DNA of 64,000 nucleotides. It comes from Paenibacillus bovis (GTDB taxonomy: Bacteria; Bacillota; Bacilli; Paenibacillales; Paenibacillaceae). Numbering within the stretch: the first letter of the stretch is position 1; every line of letters starts with the position of its first letter. Positions 26,696 to 35,921 of the stretch are shown in pieces. The DNA lies in assembly GCF_001421015.2 (NCBI RefSeq), contig NZ_CP013023.1, positions 1,605,501-1,669,500 of the forward strand. The letters are read 5' to 3'. The position numbers and the translations under genes are program-made. The notes under the pieces are model-generated. The model was not told the DNA's origin, made no database searches, and saw only the letters and a list, made by a program, of their open reading frames with translations.

Positions 26696-26773
26696 CTGAT
26701 ACTGATACTGATACTGATACTGATACTGATACTGATACTGATACAGATACAGATACAGATACAGATACAGATA
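26696..26773 (+). repeat. CTGATA/CAGATA hexanucleotide array
   Basis: Eight CTGATA units run into five CAGATA units without a gap, beginning seven bases after the metQ stop. The change of one base for a whole block of units shows spread of a variant by slippage. It is the second longest of the four hexanucleotide arrays in the window. Confidence 0.95.
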
Positions 26774-26860
26774 CAGAATATACAGACCTGGCAAATGCTG
26801 ATGGGGCATACGAATCAGCGTTTACCTTTACAGGATAATTATCATATTCATAAAATCAGA

Positions 26861-26911
26861 AAGGCTGTTCCCAAGACCGCTAGTAAGCAGGTCGGCAGGA
26901 ACAGCCTTTTT
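26861..26911 (+). terminator. Terminator of the met operon
   Basis: AAGGCTGTTCC pairs perfectly with GGAACAGCCTT, with an inner GACC/GGTC stem, and is followed by TTTTT. It probably ends metNIQ transcripts that run through the hexanucleotide array. Confidence 0.8.
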
Positions 26912-27003
26912 GGTCAATCTCCCTGGATAATACAGCAGTACCCGGTAAAGGAACTGGCTGTTCAAGCTACGAATAAGACTACGTATACATCTGCTAAATA
27001 ACT

Positions 27004-27039
27004 GCACGGCCTGAACATTCAATCAGGCTGTGCTTTTTT
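27004..27039 (+). terminator. Terminator overlapping the end of the next gene
   Basis: GCACGGCCTGA pairs with TCAGGCTGTGC (one G-T pair) and is followed by six T on the plus strand. The stop codon of the opposite-strand membrane protein lies inside its right arm. Confidence 0.7.
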
Positions 27040-27559
27040 GTTTGCGCGGCCACAGCGTGTAGCTGAAGCTGATTACAAAGTCGATCGCCAGTACAATCGC
27101 CCAGACCCGAATAACCGAGTTCAGTACGATCGTCCGCGATGGATCACCTACATACCAGATCATGAACAGCAGCAGGGCGTTACCGACAATCCATGAGATC
27201 AGATGCATCATCCAGCCGGTGCGCTCATGACGGGCATGCTCGCGTCCGTACAGCTTCTGCGGCTTCTGTCCATCGGCGAACCGATAGGCAAACCGTTCAT
27301 CCGCCCAGCGGATCATCCGGTGTCCATAAGCGAGCGACACCCCGATATACACGGCAGCAATACCATGTGCCATCGTCGCGGTAGCTCCATTACGCAGATC
27401 CATAAAGGCTGCAATGAGCAGAACCAGATCAATCAGCGGCGTACAGATCAGCAGAAATGTACTCAGGCGCTTGGCTCCGAGAACATAACGTGCGGCCAGA
27501 CCACCGATAACGAATACCCAGAATAACACTTCACACGCTACTATCAGGTAAGCAATCAT
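27023..27559 (-). CDS. YmcC-like integral membrane protein
   Basis: A 178-residue membrane protein with five hydrophobic segments, two in each half, and a basic central loop (YRFADGQKPQKLYGREHARHERTG). The pattern and length resemble the uncharacterised YmcC-type proteins of Bacillus. No catalytic motif is visible. AAAGGAAG lies before the ATG. It stands alone, opposite to its neighbours; a terminator overlaps its stop codon. Confidence 0.6.
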   Translation of the reverse strand: MIAYLIVACEVLFWVFVIGGLAARYVLGAKRLSTFLLICTPLIDLVLLIAAFMDLRNGATATMAHGIAAVYIGVSLAYGHRMIRWADERFAYRFADGQKPQKLYGREHARHERTGWMMHLISWIVGNALLLFMIWYVGDPSRTIVLNSVIRVWAIVLAIDFVISFSYTLWPRKQKSTA

Positions 27560-27809
27560 TCCCTATCTTCCTTTCGTTAAACAATGAATGAAGTTCTTTT
27601 ATCTGCAATAATTGTAACGCAGCCATGCCACGGAACCCTATACACCGACAGGATGATTTTGGAAATGGAAAGGGTAAACCTGCTGATGGAGGGGAATCTT
27701 TTCTTTTCCATGATCAGGAGGAGAGCGGAGAAAGCTAACCAATACAGAGCATGAAATGACCACTGGATGAAAATCCCATCTGCCCGGTTTCTTTGTCGGC
27801 AAACTATGC

Positions 27810-27844
27810 TATAATAAGTCCGAACTTTATTGTAAGCGTTCTCT
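27810..27844 (+). promoter_or_regulatory. Malic enzyme promoter with cre site
   Basis: A TATAAT at 27810-27815 predicts a start near 27822. Directly after, at 27831-27844, TGTAAGCGTTCTCT matches the CcpA cre consensus TGWAANCGNTNWCA at every position but the last. An operator at about +9 to +22 would give repression by CcpA when good sugars are present. Confidence 0.65.
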
Positions 27845-27899
27845 TTTATTTGCATGCTTCCTTAACATAATCTCTGAATATTGAACAGGAGGATTCCCG

Positions 27900-29306
27900 A
27901 TGGCTCTCGGAACAAGTATGATTATACGTTTACAGATGGATAAGAAACAGGTGACTTTTGGCGAAGTGGCCGGTGCAATCGGGGAAGCAGGCGGCGATGT
28001 GGTCGCGATTGACGTTATTCATGCCAGTCCGGAAAGTACTACCCGTGACTTGACGGTCAATCTGCCGGAAAGTGTGCGTGAGATGATCCTGCAATCTGTC
28101 GGCGCCCTGTCCGGGGTAAAAGTGGTGAACGTCTCAGACCGCACTTTCCTGGCGCATCTGGGTGGCAAAATCGAGATCCAGCCCAAGACTCCAGTCAAAA
28201 ACCGTGAAGATCTGTCCCATGTGTATACACCGGGGGTAGCCAAAGTATGTATGGCTATTCATGAGGATAAGCAAAAAGCCTTTTCCCTGACGGTCAAGCG
28301 CAATATGGTTGCCGTTGTCTCGGATGGTACCGCCGTACTCGGTCTGGGCGATATCGGTCCTGAAGCCGCTATGCCAGTAATGGAAGGTAAAGCGATGCTG
28401 TTCAAGCAGTTTGCCGATGTAGATGCATTTCCGATCTGTCTGAACACTACCGATACGGAAGAAATTATCAATGCGGTGAAATGGATGGCGCCTACCTTTG
28501 GTGGGATCAATCTGGAGGATATCAGTTCTCCGCGCTGCTTTGAGATTGAGCGCAGATTGACAGAAGAGCTGGATATTCCTGTATTCCACGATGATCAGCA
28601 TGGTACGGCAGTAGTTGTACTGGCAGGTCTGCTCAATGCCCTGCGCATCGTCGGCAAATCGCTGGAGACGGCCAAGATTGTCGTGCTCGGCGTCGGCGCT
28701 GCCGGTGCAGCCTGTGTGAAAATGCTGCTATCGGCCGGAGCTCGCAATCTGATCGCCGTTGATCGCTGCGGTGCGCTGGTGGCAGACGAAGAGTATCCGC
28801 ATGAGATGTGGAACTGGATCGCCGCCAATAGCAACCCCGATAGACTGCGCGGTGATCTGACCGAAGTCATTCAGGGAGCAGATGTATTTGTTGGCGTATC
28901 TCGTCCGGGTCTGCTGAGTATTAATCATATTCAGACGATGGCAGAAGACCGTATCGTATTCGCGATGGCAAATCCCGATCCGGAGATCGATCCGGAAGTC
29001 GCCGAGCCTTATGTACGTGTCATGGCTACCGGACGCAGTGACTATCCGAATCAGATCAACAATGTGCTATGTTTCCCGGGCATTTTCCGCGGAGCACTGG
29101 ACTGCCGGGCAAGCGTGATTAATGAAGCGATGAAGGTCGCTGCTGCGAAGGCGATCGCTTCGGTAGTCAAGGAAGACGAGTTGAATGAACTGTATATTAT
29201 TCCGGGGGTATTTAACGATCAGGTCGTGAAGCTGGTACGTGATGGCGTAATCCGCGCGGCGATTGAGACGGGTGTAGCCCGCCGGGTACCGCAGGAATAT
29301 CGTTAA
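27900..29306 (+). CDS. NAD(P)-dependent malic enzyme with ACT domain
   Basis: A 468-residue malic enzyme that converts malate to pyruvate and CO2. The first 75 residues form an ACT-like regulatory domain (MIIRLQMDKKQVTFGEVAGAI). The catalytic part follows, with SHVYTPGVAKVC, the metal and substrate residues in NLEDISSPRCFEIE, FHDDQHGTAVV, and the Rossmann motif VVLGVGAAGAACVKML. The end has FPGIFRGALDCRA. The ACT domain suggests control by a small ligand, which is not known. AGGAGG precedes the ATG, and a cre site stands 56 bases upstream of it. Confidence 0.92.
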   Translation: MALGTSMIIRLQMDKKQVTFGEVAGAIGEAGGDVVAIDVIHASPESTTRDLTVNLPESVREMILQSVGALSGVKVVNVSDRTFLAHLGGKIEIQPKTPVKNREDLSHVYTPGVAKVCMAIHEDKQKAFSLTVKRNMVAVVSDGTAVLGLGDIGPEAAMPVMEGKAMLFKQFADVDAFPICLNTTDTEEIINAVKWMAPTFGGINLEDISSPRCFEIERRLTEELDIPVFHDDQHGTAVVVLAGLLNALRIVGKSLETAKIVVLGVGAAGAACVKMLLSAGARNLIAVDRCGALVADEEYPHEMWNWIAANSNPDRLRGDLTEVIQGADVFVGVSRPGLLSINHIQTMAEDRIVFAMANPDPEIDPEVAEPYVRVMATGRSDYPNQINNVLCFPGIFRGALDCRASVINEAMKVAAAKAIASVVKEDELNELYIIPGVFNDQVVKLVRDGVIRAAIETGVARRVPQEYR

Positions 29307-29421
29307 ATAGCCTGTATATGCAGGATGATGAAGAACTATGCATGGTGTGTATAGGACTATATGTGATGTATATAACACTATGTATAATGCATACAGAGCT
29401 ATGTATGATTCGTAAAGGAAG

Positions 29422-29464
29422 AAGCCGGAGAACAGGAGAGATGCCTGTTTTCCGGCTTTTTCTT
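29422..29464 (+). terminator. Terminator of the malic enzyme gene
   Basis: AAGCCGGAGAACAGG pairs with CCTGTTTTCCGGCTT (one G-T pair), followed by TTTCTTTG. Between the stop and this hairpin (29315-29415) lie about four imperfect 20-22 base repeats of the type ACTATGTAT..ATGCAT. Confidence 0.88.
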
Positions 29465-29637
29465 TGAACCAGATTGTATTTTGAAATGACCATTGTTTTG
29501 TTTGCTGCTTTTCCAAAAGATGGGCAGGTAAATGTCGCTTTATCCAAACAGTACCCAACGTTTGCTTTTATTCATACAAGAATGAATCATGATAAATCTT
29601 TTCAAGGATGTAAATCGCGTGGCCGATCACTCCATCT

Positions 29638-30819
29638 TTACAGAGCAGCCAATTTACTGAGGCTGTAGGTTGCGGTTGTTTTGGCTAGTCCCTCGGCGCT
29701 AATTGTGAAATAGAGCGTATCACCTTTTTGTTTGATAAAAGTCAGACCGTCACCCGCTCCCATGGCTCCAGAGTCGAGTTTGACGAGTTCTTGCTGTTTG
29801 GGTGTAAGCAGCTGATCGAACAGGATTACGCTTTTGCCGGTTTTGCGACTGATCAGTTGCAGCTGGCGATCTCCTGCATTACGGATCAGTATCATGGCAT
29901 CGTCGATAGCTTCGATGCTATACAGCTGGTTTTTTCCTTTACCGGCAAGATCAAGCAGATTGATTGTCTCCAGCACGTTGCCGGTGCCGTCTTCGATAAT
30001 ACGCAGCTTTTGGCCGTCATTCAGGACTATCTTATTGTTGTAACTGTCCACACGATCCGTACTTCCCCAGTTAAAGTCTACGCTGGTTCTGCGAATGACC
30101 TGTCCTTTTTTGAACAGAACCTGAAACAGCTGGCTGTTGATATGAGGTTCGCCGTAGGAATCATTTACCGTAATCAGCAGCAGCCCTTTGGGTGTCGAAC
30201 GAATATTGATATCGCTCAGATCCAGACTGGCGTTCAGAGAGGTTAATTTGATCGGCTTGTTGTTGCCAACAGTGCTGAATATATCACCGTTTGCTTTGGT
30301 GACCGTGTAGGTTACACCTTTATATACTTTGCTAATAAAAGAATAATTATGGATATTGGATACTTTGATCATATGAGTGGCAGAATCGTATCCATCGTAT
30401 TTGCCATCCAGTGCCTGTACGGCAAATTTAAAAGGAACATACACTTCCATCTTTTCGGATTGCGGGTTATTTTTCAGAAAAGCGGGTCCTTCCATGGTAA
30501 CTTTTTTGCCATCTAGCATAGCGATTTTACTACCATCACGTACTGCGATTTTTTTGATCCAAGCTTTGAACCCGGCACGTTTACCTGTAGAGTCTAAAGT
30601 ATAGTCAAGATTTGCCAACCAGGCTACAGAAGCAAACTCGATATAGTTTACACCATTACGTACAATTGTCTTATCCTTAAAGGAAGCGCTATAGCCCTCG
30701 CCCTGGTAGCTCCATTCGTACTTCGTTTCTGTGGTAGCGGCCTGTACCGTTTGGGGAGAAGCAGTGGGAAGCAGAAGAGCGGATGACAGCAATAAAGTTG
30801 TCAGTATTTTTTTATTCAT
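29638..30819 (-). CDS. Secreted protein with copper-amine-oxidase-like N-terminal domain, copy A
   Basis: A 393-residue secreted protein. The signal peptide (MNKKILTTLLLSSALLLPTA) is followed by a stalk-type copper amine oxidase N-like domain: NGVNYIEFASVAWLANLDY, AVRDGSKIAMLDGKKVTMEG and VYVPFKFAVQALDGKYDGY. The second half (from about 160) looks like beta-propeller or YncE-like strands (LRIIEDGTGNVLETINLLDLAG). The start at 30819 is fixed by AAAGGA nine bases away. It is a tandem paralogue of the gene at 30949, so one arose from the other. The role is probably at the cell surface. Confidence 0.75.
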   Translation of the reverse strand: MNKKILTTLLLSSALLLPTASPQTVQAATTETKYEWSYQGEGYSASFKDKTIVRNGVNYIEFASVAWLANLDYTLDSTGKRAGFKAWIKKIAVRDGSKIAMLDGKKVTMEGPAFLKNNPQSEKMEVYVPFKFAVQALDGKYDGYDSATHMIKVSNIHNYSFISKVYKGVTYTVTKANGDIFSTVGNNKPIKLTSLNASLDLSDINIRSTPKGLLLITVNDSYGEPHINSQLFQVLFKKGQVIRRTSVDFNWGSTDRVDSYNNKIVLNDGQKLRIIEDGTGNVLETINLLDLAGKGKNQLYSIEAIDDAMILIRNAGDRQLQLISRKTGKSVILFDQLLTPKQQELVKLDSGAMGAGDGLTFIKQKGDTLYFTISAEGLAKTTATYSLSKLAAL

Positions 30820-30948
30820 CTCAATCATTCCTTTCCTGAGTATAAATCCAGCATTTATATTCGCCATGAACGTATTCATTCGTTCTATCGTTTGATAGGA
30901 GCCTGAAGAAATGGAATTTCACACCGAACATTCAGCCAGCTTATCAGA

Positions 30949-32118
30949 TCAATCCAGTTTATCCAGATTGTACGTGGCTTTTACGGTTCCTTTATCAAAA
31001 TCAGCGTAAGTAAAGTATAGGGTACTGCCCACACGCTTGGTGAAGTTGATCCGGTCGCCACCGCTCATTGGTCCTATATCTTCTTCAACGCCCTGCTGTT
31101 GTTCGTGAGTTAGGAACTGCTGATACAACAGCACACTATTTCCATTCTTCCGGTTGATTAGCTGAAGCTGGTGATCTCGGGTATTGCGGATCAACAGTAT
31201 ATCCTGATCGATCGCTTCCACACTGTATTTCTGATCTTTGCCTTTACCGGCCAGCTCTACGAGGTTCAGGGTTTGCAATACTTTGCCGGTACCATCTTCG
31301 ATAATACGAAGATTCGTGCCATCGTTCATGACGAGCTTGTCCGCATAACTGTTCACTGTATTGCCGCTACCCCAGCCGAAATCGGTACCGGTCTGACGGA
31401 TCAACTTGCCATCTTTGAACAGCAGCTGGAACTGCTGGCTGTTAATATGTGGCTCTCCATACGAATCATTGACCGTGATCAGCAGCAGACCGCCCGGCGT
31501 AGAGCGAAATTCCATACCTGTGGAATCTAACCCCGTCTGGATAGAAGCCAGTTTGACCGGATCTTGTTTGCCCCGACTGGCATACAGGTCGCCGTTAAGC
31601 TTGGTCAGGGTATAGGTGGTCCCTTTGTATACATCCGTAACGACCTCATAGGTATGCATATCATTAATCTGATAAGTATTATGCTGAGCATTGGGACGGA
31701 CCAGCTTGCCGTCCAGTGCCTGCGCTGCGAACCGCAAAGGAACATAAATGGAAGGAGTGTCCGTTTGCTTGTTTTTGTGAATGAGAGCCGGTGCTTGCAT
31801 AGTTACAATTTTGCCATCCAGTATGGCGGTTTTGCTGCCATCACGAACCGCGAATTTCTTGTTCCAGCCGTTATAAGAAGCGAGCTTGCCGGAAGCATCT
31901 ATTTTGAGCTCCAGACCCAGCCAACTGGGGTAATAGCCGATATTCACATAGTTGACCCCGTTACGAACCAGAAGAGTCTCCGAAAATTCGCTGATATAAC
32001 CACCCCCGGTATAATGAAGAATGAGCTGCGGGGAGCTGGCTGCCTGTACAGAAGCTGGAGATATCGGCAGTAATAGTGCCGAGGAAAGAGCCAGAGTGAT
32101 CCATGCTTTTTTGTTCAT
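30949..32118 (-). CDS. Secreted protein with copper-amine-oxidase-like N-terminal domain, copy B
   Basis: A 389-residue paralogue of the next gene on this strand. It has the same signal peptide style (MNKKAWITLALSSALLLP), the same stalk domain (NGVNYVNIGYYPSWLGLEL, KIVTMQAPALIHKN, YVPLRFAAQALDGKLV) and nearly identical C-terminal blocks such as LLLITVNDSYGEPHINSQ. AAAGGA lies nine bases before the ATG at 32118. About 130 bases separate it from copy A, with no clear terminator between, so the two may be cotranscribed. Confidence 0.75.
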   Translation of the reverse strand: MNKKAWITLALSSALLLPISPASVQAASSPQLILHYTGGGYISEFSETLLVRNGVNYVNIGYYPSWLGLELKIDASGKLASYNGWNKKFAVRDGSKTAILDGKIVTMQAPALIHKNKQTDTPSIYVPLRFAAQALDGKLVRPNAQHNTYQINDMHTYEVVTDVYKGTTYTLTKLNGDLYASRGKQDPVKLASIQTGLDSTGMEFRSTPGGLLLITVNDSYGEPHINSQQFQLLFKDGKLIRQTGTDFGWGSGNTVNSYADKLVMNDGTNLRIIEDGTGKVLQTLNLVELAGKGKDQKYSVEAIDQDILLIRNTRDHQLQLINRKNGNSVLLYQQFLTHEQQQGVEEDIGPMSGGDRINFTKRVGSTLYFTYADFDKGTVKATYNLDKLD

Positions 32119-32354
32119 GATGACAAATCCTTTCATTATATAAGGTAAATATTATATTTTTTACAATTATATGGACGAAAGAATGCTTATAAAGTTGCAA
32201 CATGTTCAATTGGGATGGCACATTAGAAATATCTATTTCGTAGAGTAATGCGCAGTAGAGAGAAAGCAGCAAGGATATATGATATACATATATAGATAAA
32301 TAACAGCAGGAGATGAAGACAATCCAATAGCAGATAGAGAAAGGAGGCAATACG

Positions 32355-33590
32355 ATGAATAAGCCAAAAAATGATGGTCCTGATATCGATCACGCAGAGC
32401 GGAACAAGCACGATAATTCTGCTCAGAGCATAAAGCAGCACAATTCACGTCCTGCTGCACGGAAGCGTAATAGAAATTCTGCTGTACCCGAAGTGCCGGA
32501 AATCAGTGGAGGTCATGCGGTCTCAAAGCCGCTATCCTGGAAGGTTGATACGGTAAATTATAATGCTGCTGCTCTGGTTCAGCTGTCTGGGCGGGTGGGT
32601 ACGTTATACCGCGATGACATTATCAGCAGCAGCTATCGTCCTCATTTTCAGGCGTATTATTACAAGCAGTGGACCAATTACGAGATGGCTTATCATCAGC
32701 ACCCTTCGACCGAAATCATGTATATGATCTCGGGCAGCTGCCGGATTGAGCTTCACATTGAACGCGAGACGGATAGTACTGGGTTATTGCATCTACAGAA
32801 TGAATCTGCAGGAGACGATACGTATCGACAGGGAGGCTCACCGGCAGAGACCCATAAGCTACAATCCGAATCGGTACACCTTCACAAAGGTCAGTTCATC
32901 GTGATTGACGCCAGTGTCCCGCATCGGCTGATTGTCCCGCCGGATTCCACCTGCCGTATGCTAAATATCGAATTTGGTCTTGTGTCTTCCGGCAGTGATT
33001 CTTCGCTGCTGAATGACATGATCCATGAAGAAAAGGAGCTGTCTGCCCTGCTCCTGGACCCCAAAGACTATTACGTACTATCTGATCCCGAAGAAGTCTA
33101 TTACACACTCAAATCGCTTGTACTGGAGCTGGATCAGCAGCGGCCATCCTCTATGCTGGGTGATCTGCTGTTTGCCCAGCTGCTCGTGCGCATTGCCCGT
33201 CTGTATGGAGAGACGCGGCTACATAGTCTGCCGCAGAGCGAATCGTATGTTCGGCGCAGTATTCAGTTTATGCATCAGAACTACGATCGCTCAATCCGCA
33301 TGGAACAGATCGCGGCTGCAGTGAATGTGCATCCAGGCTATTTACACCGTATTTTCAAAAAGCATATGCAAATTACCCCGACTGCCTATCTGAACGATCT
33401 ACGTATGGACAAGGCGACGATGCTGCTCAGCCAGACGGATATTCCGATTCCGGAGATTGCCGACTACGTAGGCATCGCGAGCCGACAGTATTTTCACCTA
33501 TTATTCAAAAAACATACCGGCTCTACACCTGCCGATTATCGCAATCAATCCGATCGATTTGTGAGAGATTACGCTAGTTCCGATGATTGA
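32355..33590 (+). CDS. AraC-family transcription regulator with cupin sensor
   Basis: A 411-residue regulator. An unusual hydrophilic, basic N-terminal extension (1-60) is followed by a cupin-like sensing domain (YHQHPSTEIMYMISGSCRIEL, VIDASVPHRLIVPP). Two AraC helix-turn-helix motifs end the protein (IRMEQIAAAVNVHPGYLHRIFK, split by the second IPEIADYVGIASRQYFHLLFK). AAAGGAGG precedes the ATG. It is directly upstream of the GH4 glycosidase gene on the same strand and likely controls it in response to an alpha-galactoside or a similar sugar; this is inferred from position. Confidence 0.88.
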   Translation: MNKPKNDGPDIDHAERNKHDNSAQSIKQHNSRPAARKRNRNSAVPEVPEISGGHAVSKPLSWKVDTVNYNAAALVQLSGRVGTLYRDDIISSSYRPHFQAYYYKQWTNYEMAYHQHPSTEIMYMISGSCRIELHIERETDSTGLLHLQNESAGDDTYRQGGSPAETHKLQSESVHLHKGQFIVIDASVPHRLIVPPDSTCRMLNIEFGLVSSGSDSSLLNDMIHEEKELSALLLDPKDYYVLSDPEEVYYTLKSLVLELDQQRPSSMLGDLLFAQLLVRIARLYGETRLHSLPQSESYVRRSIQFMHQNYDRSIRMEQIAAAVNVHPGYLHRIFKKHMQITPTAYLNDLRMDKATMLLSQTDIPIPEIADYVGIASRQYFHLLFKKHTGSTPADYRNQSDRFVRDYASSDD

Positions 33591-33678
33591 TAACCGGTCA
33601 CTCCAACGATGTATCTACAGCTGACTAAGAATAAAGGTTAGGATTTTTGACACCTTAGCTCCAAAAAGGTCATGATAT

Positions 33679-33692
33679 TGATAACGCTTACT
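33679..33692 (+). promoter_or_regulatory. Candidate cre site before the GH4 glycosidase gene
   Basis: TGATAACGCTTACT keeps the central CG and 11 or 12 of the 14 positions of the CcpA consensus. It is 71 bases before the ATG of the glycosidase gene. Glucose repression is likely for such a gene. The match is imperfect. Confidence 0.5.
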
Positions 33693-33762
33693 TCCTAATC
33701 AAAAGTAGAATATACACAAGCCCAGTCAGTATATATTCGAAGATGAAAATGGAGGGTATATC

Positions 33763-35268
33763 ATGTCATTCAAAGTTGCTTTTGTCGGTGCAGGCAGTAT
33801 CGGCTTCACCCGTGGATTGCTGCGCGATCTGCTCACTGTGCTAGAGTTCAGCGATATCGAGATCGCCTTTACAGATATCAGCCAGCATAATCTGGAGATG
33901 GTGACCGAGCTGTGCCAGCGGGATATTCGCGAAAATGGACTGTCTATTACAATTCAGTCCACCACGGATCGGCGTGAAGCGCTCCAAGATGCCAAATACG
34001 TCATCTGTACTATTCGAGTCGGCGGGCTGGAAGCTTTTGCAACCGATGTAGATATTCCGCTCAAATACGGAGTGGATCAGTGTGTAGGGGACACGCTCTC
34101 TGCCGGCGGCATTATGTACGGTCAGCGGGGTATCGCCGAGATGCTGAATATCTGCCGGGATATTCGCGAAGTGGCTGCAGAAGATGTATTGCTGCTTAAT
34201 TATTCCAATCCGATGGCGATGCTGACATGGGCATGCAATGTGTACGGCGGAGTGAACACTGTGGGATTATGTCATGGTGTGCAGCATGGTCATCATCAGA
34301 TTGCCGAAGTGTACGGTCTGGACAAAAAGGACGTAGATATCATCTGCGCCGGTATTAATCACCAGACCTGGTATATCCAGGCGACGCATAAAGGTGAGGA
34401 TCTGACAGCCGGTCTACTGGAAGCTTTTGAAAAACATCCGGAATACAGCCGTACCGAGAAAGTACGGATCGATATGCTGCGCCGATTCGGCTATTACAGT
34501 ACCGAATCCAATGGGCATCTAAGTGAATATGTGCCATGGTACCGCAAGCGTCCGGAGGAGATTGGCGACTGGATTGATCTGAACAACTGGATCAATGGCG
34601 AGACCGGCGGCTACCTGCGGGTATGTACCGAGGGACGGAACTGGTTTGAGACCGATTTCCCCAACTGGATGAAAGAAGAGCCCAAGCGATTCGTCCCGGA
34701 AGAGCGCAGTGAGGAGCATGGCTCGTATATTATCGAAGGACTGGAGACCGGACGCGTATACCGTGGACATTTTAATGTGATCAATAATGGTATTATCGCT
34801 AATCTGCCAGACGATGCAGTTATCGAAGCGCCGGGTTATGTGGATCGTAACGGTATCTCCATGCCACATGTCGGCAAGCTGCCGCTCGGCCCTGCAGCTG
34901 TATGTAATGTGAGTATTTCTGTGCAGCGATTGGCGGTGGAAGCAGCCATCCATGGAGACGATCAGCTGCTGCGCCAGGCCTTCCTGATGGACCCGCTTGT
35001 CGGCGCTGTATGTAACCCGCCGGAGATCTGGCAGATGGTCGACGAGATGCTCGTCGCCGGCGAAGCCTGGCTGCCCCAGTATGGCGAAGCAATTACGGCT
35101 GCCAAACAGCGCCTGACCGCAGGAAATCTTATCCCAACACGGGAATACGAAGGAGCCGCTCGCCTCAAAGTAAAAACTGTTGAAGAAATGCAGCAGGATC
35201 GCGACGCGGCTACCCGTAACGCCGGTGAAGCCGATAAAGGCAAAGACCGCGAGAAAGTACAGCATTAA
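33763..35268 (+). CDS. melA: Glycoside hydrolase family 4, probable alpha-galactosidase
   Basis: A 501-residue GH4 enzyme. The family uses NAD+ and Mn2+ in an oxidation-elimination mechanism. The NAD motif VGAGSIGFTRG is at the N-terminus. The metal-binding Cys and His are in GLCHGVQHGHH and the active-site NHQTWYI follows. LLLNYSNPMAMLTWA is typical. It resembles MelA alpha-galactosidases, but alpha-glucosidases of the same family are close, so the sugar is not certain. An AraC regulator gene and a cre-like site lie upstream. No transporter gene is near. A terminator follows 12 bases later. Confidence 0.8.
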   Translation: MSFKVAFVGAGSIGFTRGLLRDLLTVLEFSDIEIAFTDISQHNLEMVTELCQRDIRENGLSITIQSTTDRREALQDAKYVICTIRVGGLEAFATDVDIPLKYGVDQCVGDTLSAGGIMYGQRGIAEMLNICRDIREVAAEDVLLLNYSNPMAMLTWACNVYGGVNTVGLCHGVQHGHHQIAEVYGLDKKDVDIICAGINHQTWYIQATHKGEDLTAGLLEAFEKHPEYSRTEKVRIDMLRRFGYYSTESNGHLSEYVPWYRKRPEEIGDWIDLNNWINGETGGYLRVCTEGRNWFETDFPNWMKEEPKRFVPEERSEEHGSYIIEGLETGRVYRGHFNVINNGIIANLPDDAVIEAPGYVDRNGISMPHVGKLPLGPAAVCNVSISVQRLAVEAAIHGDDQLLRQAFLMDPLVGAVCNPPEIWQMVDEMLVAGEAWLPQYGEAITAAKQRLTAGNLIPTREYEGAARLKVKTVEEMQQDRDAATRNAGEADKGKDREKVQH

Positions 35269-35280
35269 CAGGAACATCCG

Positions 35281-35319
35281 AATCGGCAGACAGCGAGCAA
35301 GAGGCGGTCTGCCGATTTT
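35281..35319 (+). terminator. Terminator of the GH4 glycosidase gene
   Basis: AATCGGCAGAC pairs perfectly with GTCTGCCGATT and is followed by TTG. From here to 35921 no gene is seen. The stretch holds hairpin element copy 3 and AT-rich sequence. Confidence 0.75.
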
Positions 35320-35491
35320 GATAAACGATGACAACCAATTTATGAGTAAACTTGATAAAACCTGATATACAGGTTAAATGGATGCTATAGATAAATAGCT
35401 TAAAAGTACTACAAGTATCAAGAGATACAAGAACATTGAAAAGAAAAAATCGAAAGTAGCCTGCCAAGGTATGCAAATGCTCAGAATGGAA

Positions 35492-35596
35492 GAAAGGAAA
35501 TAAGGGACAGGACGACCTTTAAGCCTGCAGATCTTCCTTTACTCTCCCATCAAAAGATCTTCAGGCTTAACCGGAGGACAGGCCTTTATTCCTTTC
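35492..35596 (-). repeat. Structured 105-nt hairpin element, copy 3 (opposite strand)
   Basis: Read on the minus strand it has the same length (105) as copy 1 and the same CTCCGGTTAAG at offset 21-31. It also has CTTAAA followed by GTCG on the 3' side, and GAAAG/CTTTC at the ends. The outer stem is a different sequence (GGAATAAAGG against CCCTTATTTCC) but still largely pairs. The inner stem TTAAGCCTGAAGATCTT pairs with AAGATCTGCAGGCTTAA with one mismatch. Sequence has diverged while pairing and the loop blocks are kept, which suggests function as RNA or structured DNA. Confidence 0.75.
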
Positions 35597-35921
35597 TGGA
35601 GTGGATGAAGCTCCCATGACCCTGAGCTCGATAAAACTCCTTGCTGCCAAATGAATCTAGCCATCCAAGCATGCCAGCTACCTTATCTACACCCAGCACT
35701 GCAACTTGTATAACCTACCTTTATATGGAAAAAAGTGACAACCGAATAACAAATATTTAATACAAATTATCAGAATATTGATATACGGATGCCCCCAAAA
35801 ACTTTACGCTTAATATAGAAAGGTATTGGTGAAATACAATCTAGCAGGTAACCAGCCTGCAACGTATACAGCCAGATGCTGAAATACAGCGGCATCCGGT
35901 TCCAAGGAGGAGAGTATTCAT

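Noticed and set aside
25865..26809. 314-codon minus-strand open frame with Tyr-Leu/Tyr-Gln repeats
   Set aside because: Opposite metQ and running through the hexanucleotide array; not a gene.
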